A DNA stretch of 23,198 nt, from NCBI GenBank assembly GCA_035627835.1, contig DASPKX010000041.1, positions 1-23,198 of the forward strand. The letters run 5' to 3'. Under the pieces are notes generated by a model. That model saw only the letters and a list, made by a program, of their open reading frames with translations. It was not told the origin of the DNA and searched no databases. The stretch is from DASPKX01 sp035627835 (GTDB lineage: Bacteria > Verrucomicrobiota > Verrucomicrobiia > Limisphaerales > SXQI01). Position 1 is the first letter of the stretch. Every line of letters starts with the position of its first letter. The position numbers were made by a program, and so were the translations under genes. This document shows, piece after piece, positions 22,995 to 23,198 of this stretch.

Positions 22995-23198
22995 TTACCA
23001 GGAGCCGTCCGCCAGCAGGGAGGTGATATTGCGGGCGAGATCTTCCGCAAGGACAGGAGCCGCTTGCCGCTCGACGCTGGCCATGTTGTCCGCCAGGCGA
23101 AGCGTGGTGCGGCCGGAAACATCCCGGTCCAGCAAAGCTTTGCCCGTGGCCATGTCCGTCGCCGTCACACGGGCAATAATGTACACCTCCATGTCGCG
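22995..23198 (-). CDS. C-terminal part of probable LptE-like LPS-assembly lipoprotein (truncated by window edge)
   Basis: The last 67 or so residues of a longer protein; the frame is open to the right edge (RDMEVYIIARVTATD). The visible part has a strand-rich start with TATDMATGKALLDRDVSG, followed by the helical end ERQAAPVLAEDLARNITSLLADGSW. This pattern, with AED-x-A-R-x-I near the C-terminus, resembles LptE-type lipoproteins that plug LptD in the outer membrane. The call is tentative because the lipobox and most of the protein are outside the window. About 100 nt separate it from the Yip1-like gene on the same strand. Confidence 0.55.
   Translation of the reverse strand, partial: RDMEVYIIARVTATDMATGKALLDRDVSGRTTLRLADNMASVERQAAPVLAEDLARNITSLLADGSW

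Overview
The window reads as a GC-rich chromosomal segment of a Gram-negative bacterium, most likely from the Verrucomicrobiota/PVC group (Pedosphaera/Limisphaerales-like). This is an inference from gene content: an exported PQQ-type beta-propeller protein opening with WPEFRGP, a Cys-poor DksA/TraR protein coupled to L33 and S18, a BadF-type kinase fused to a MurQ etherase, and a fused DUF3488-transglutaminase protein behind MoxR and DUF58. Shine-Dalgarno sequences are mostly weak or absent. No mobile element, CRISPR array, rRNA or tRNA was recognised; short palindromic repeat islands are present.

Layout. (1) 1-4392: signal transduction. A multi-PAS/GAF histidine kinase (5' end outside the window) is followed after 2 nt by an Rcp1-type receiver. 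Facing them is a three-gene minus-strand set of stand-alone receivers, the outer two being divergent paralogs with eroded active sites. (2) 4393-5046: a 654-bp gap with palindromes and short repeats, then an ankyrin-repeat gene. (3) 13482 down to 6298, minus strand: a tightly packed run znuA-znuC-znuB-zur-moxR-DUF58-transglutaminase, with overlaps of 11, 11, 4, 4 and 4 nt and one 34-nt gap (zur-moxR). A perfect 21-bp palindrome, a probable Zur operator, lies upstream of znuA. (4) 14699-13599, minus strand: DksA/TraR-like gene, rpmG (L33; 55 codons) and rpsR (S18), ended by a strong intrinsic terminator just before the znu promoter region. All three proteins lack complete zinc-binding cysteine sets. 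(5) hemB (minus) with a leader packed with palindromes, then divergent genes for a small membrane protein and a TVP38/DedA-type membrane protein. (6) An exported PQQ-like propeller protein convergent with mnmE, a small unknown gene, and a divergent kinase-MurQ fusion. (7) A Yip1-like membrane protein and the C-terminus of a probable LptE-like lipoprotein at the right edge.

How the genes work together. The znu-zur block should import zinc and repress itself when zinc is sufficient. The tandem MoxR-DUF58-transglutaminase set looks like a chaperone/envelope module that may be co-transcribed with it. The kinase-MurQ fusion would phosphorylate an amino sugar from recycled cell wall and cleave MurNAc-6-P in one polypeptide. 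The strongest points for follow-up are the Zur-like palindrome beside a zinc-independent ribosomal/DksA gene set, the kinase-etherase fusion, the degenerate receiver pair, and the palindromic islands, one of which appears inserted in frame in the DUF58 gene.
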